From Halomonas sp. 1513 (GTDB lineage: Bacteria > Pseudomonadota > Gammaproteobacteria > Pseudomonadales > Halomonadaceae), in contig CP019326.1 of NCBI GenBank assembly GCA_001971685.1, forward strand, positions 1,426,001 through 1,490,000: a DNA stretch of 64,000 nt. The letters are read 5' to 3'. Below the pieces are notes generated by a model, which worked only from the letters and a program-made list of their open reading frames with translations, searched no databases and was not told the DNA's origin. Below are positions 62,851 to 64,000 of this stretch, piece after piece. The translations under genes were made by a program, and so were the position numbers. The first letter of the stretch is position 1, and each line of letters begins with the position of its first letter.

Positions 62851-64000
62851 GGTCAAGCGATTAAGCGCACACGGTGGATGCCTAGGCAGCCAGAGGCGAT
62901 GAAAGACGTGGAAGCCTGCGATAAGGCTCGGTGAGGTGGCAAACGACCTGTGACCCGGGCATTTCTGAATGGGGAAACCCACCCAGCATAAGCTGGGTAT
63001 CCCACACTGAATCCATAGGTGTTGGGAGGCGAACCAGGGGAACTGAAACATCTAAGTACCCTGAGGAAAAGAAATCAACCGAGATTCCCCTAGTAGCGGC
63101 GAGCGAACGGGGACCAGCCCTTAAGCGTGTGACTGATTAGGCAAACGAGTTGGGAAACTCGACCATAGTGGGTGATAGTCCCGTAGCCGAAAATCTGATC
63201 ACGTGAAATCGAGTAGGTCGGGGCACGTGAAACCTTGACTGAAGACGGGGGGACCATCCTCCAAGGCTAAATACTCCTGGCTGACCGATAGTGAACCAGT
63301 ACCGTGAGGGAAAGGCGAAAAGAACCCCGGAGAGGGGAGTGAAATAGATCCTGAAACCGTGTGCGTACAAGCAGTGGGAGCCGACATGTTCGGTGACCGC
63401 GTACCTTTTGTATAATGGGTCAGCGACTTATATTCAGTGGCGAGCTTAACCGTATAGGGGAGGCGTAGGGAAACCGAGTCTTAACTGGGCGACCAGTCGC
63501 TGGATATAGACCCGAAACCGGGCGATCTATCCATGAGCAGGTTGAAGGTTGAGTAACATCAACTGGAGGACCGAACCAGGATCTGTTGAAAAAGATTTGG
63601 ATGACTTGTGGATCGGAGTGAAAGGCTAATCAAGCCCGGAGATAGCTGGTTCTCCTCGAAAGCTATTTAGGTAGCGCCTCACGTATCACCGCCGGGGGTA
63701 GAGCACTGTTTCGGCTAGGGGGTCATCCCGACTTACCAACCCGAGGCAAACTCCGAATACCGGTGAGTGCGAGCGTGGGAGACACACAGCGGGTGCTAAC
63801 GTCCGTTGTGAAAAGGGAAACAACCCAGACCGTCAGCTAAGGTCCCGAAATCCTGGTTAAGTGGGAAACGATGTGGGAAGGCTCAGACAGCTAGGAGGTT
63901 GGCTTAGAAGCAGCCATCCTTTAAAGAAAGCGTAATAGCTCACTAGTCGAGTCGGCCTGCGCGGAAGATGTAACGGGGCTAAACCAGGTACCGAAGCTAC
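62851..64000 (+). rRNA. rrl: 23S ribosomal RNA, 3'-truncated by window end
   Basis: Begins GGTCAAGCGATTAAGCGCAC followed by ACGGTGGATGCC, the usual 23S 5' end. Domain I and the start of domain II follow (GAAACATCTAAGTACC, CCTTTTGTATAATGGGTCA, ACCCGAAACCGGG). The gene continues past the window. Confidence 0.97.

Overview
The window is a GC-rich gammaproteobacterial chromosome segment, most likely from Halomonas or a close relative. The 16S gene has the base pattern I associate with Halomonadaceae. It sits near a choline-to-betaine operon (betI-betB-betA), two betaine/choline ABC binding proteins and a long aerobic cobalamin cluster. This assignment is by eye; no alignment was run.

Region 1 (1-36900) is a nearly complete aerobic (late cobalt insertion) vitamin B12 locus. 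From left to right it holds nucleotide-loop assembly genes (cobC/cobD-type aminotransferase, cobU, cobS, cobC phosphatase, a short CobU-like paralogue), then a cobalamin riboswitch with btuB-btuF-btuC-btuD for uptake. A minus-strand FecBCD-type transporter with a Zur-like operator follows. A second cobalamin riboswitch precedes a cobalt-insertion operon (ChlI-ChlD fusion, cobB, cobW, cobN, cobG), then cobH-cobI-cobJ, divergent cobK and cobL, and finally cobE-cobM-cobF-cobO-bluB-cobQ. Not seen are cbiB (adenosylcobinamide-phosphate synthase, possibly just left of the window), the DMB phosphoribosyltransferase, cobA and a cobalt importer.

Region 2 (about 25450-32160) interrupts the B12 locus. 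After a HAD phosphatase and a small lipoprotein comes a strikingly AT-rich block (26950-31958). It encodes an unrecognised 270-aa helical protein, an OLD-family ATPase/TOPRIM nuclease and a UvrD-like helicase. The last two form a Gabija-like (class 2 OLD) phage-defence pair.

Region 3 (36900-48260) holds motAB, a glycerophosphodiesterase, a hypothetical gene, a quinone oxidoreductase, an RpiR regulator divergent from a CoA-thioester operon (two enoyl-CoA hydratases around an ADP-forming acyl-CoA synthetase), and an SLC13-type transporter with TrkA_C domains.

Region 4 (48290-59280) is osmoprotection and lipid metabolism: a ProVWX-type ABC transporter, fadE, and betIBA divergent from a second choline-binding protein with a BetI operator between them.

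Region 5 (59280-64000) is stable RNA: tRNA-Met, three identical tRNA-Asn genes, and an rrn operon with tandem promoters, 16S, a decayed tRNA-Ile copy, tRNA-Ile, tRNA-Ala and a 23S gene cut by the window end. Several small repeat families run through the window. One 141-bp palindromic element has inserted in frame at the start of cobG, adding 48 codons.
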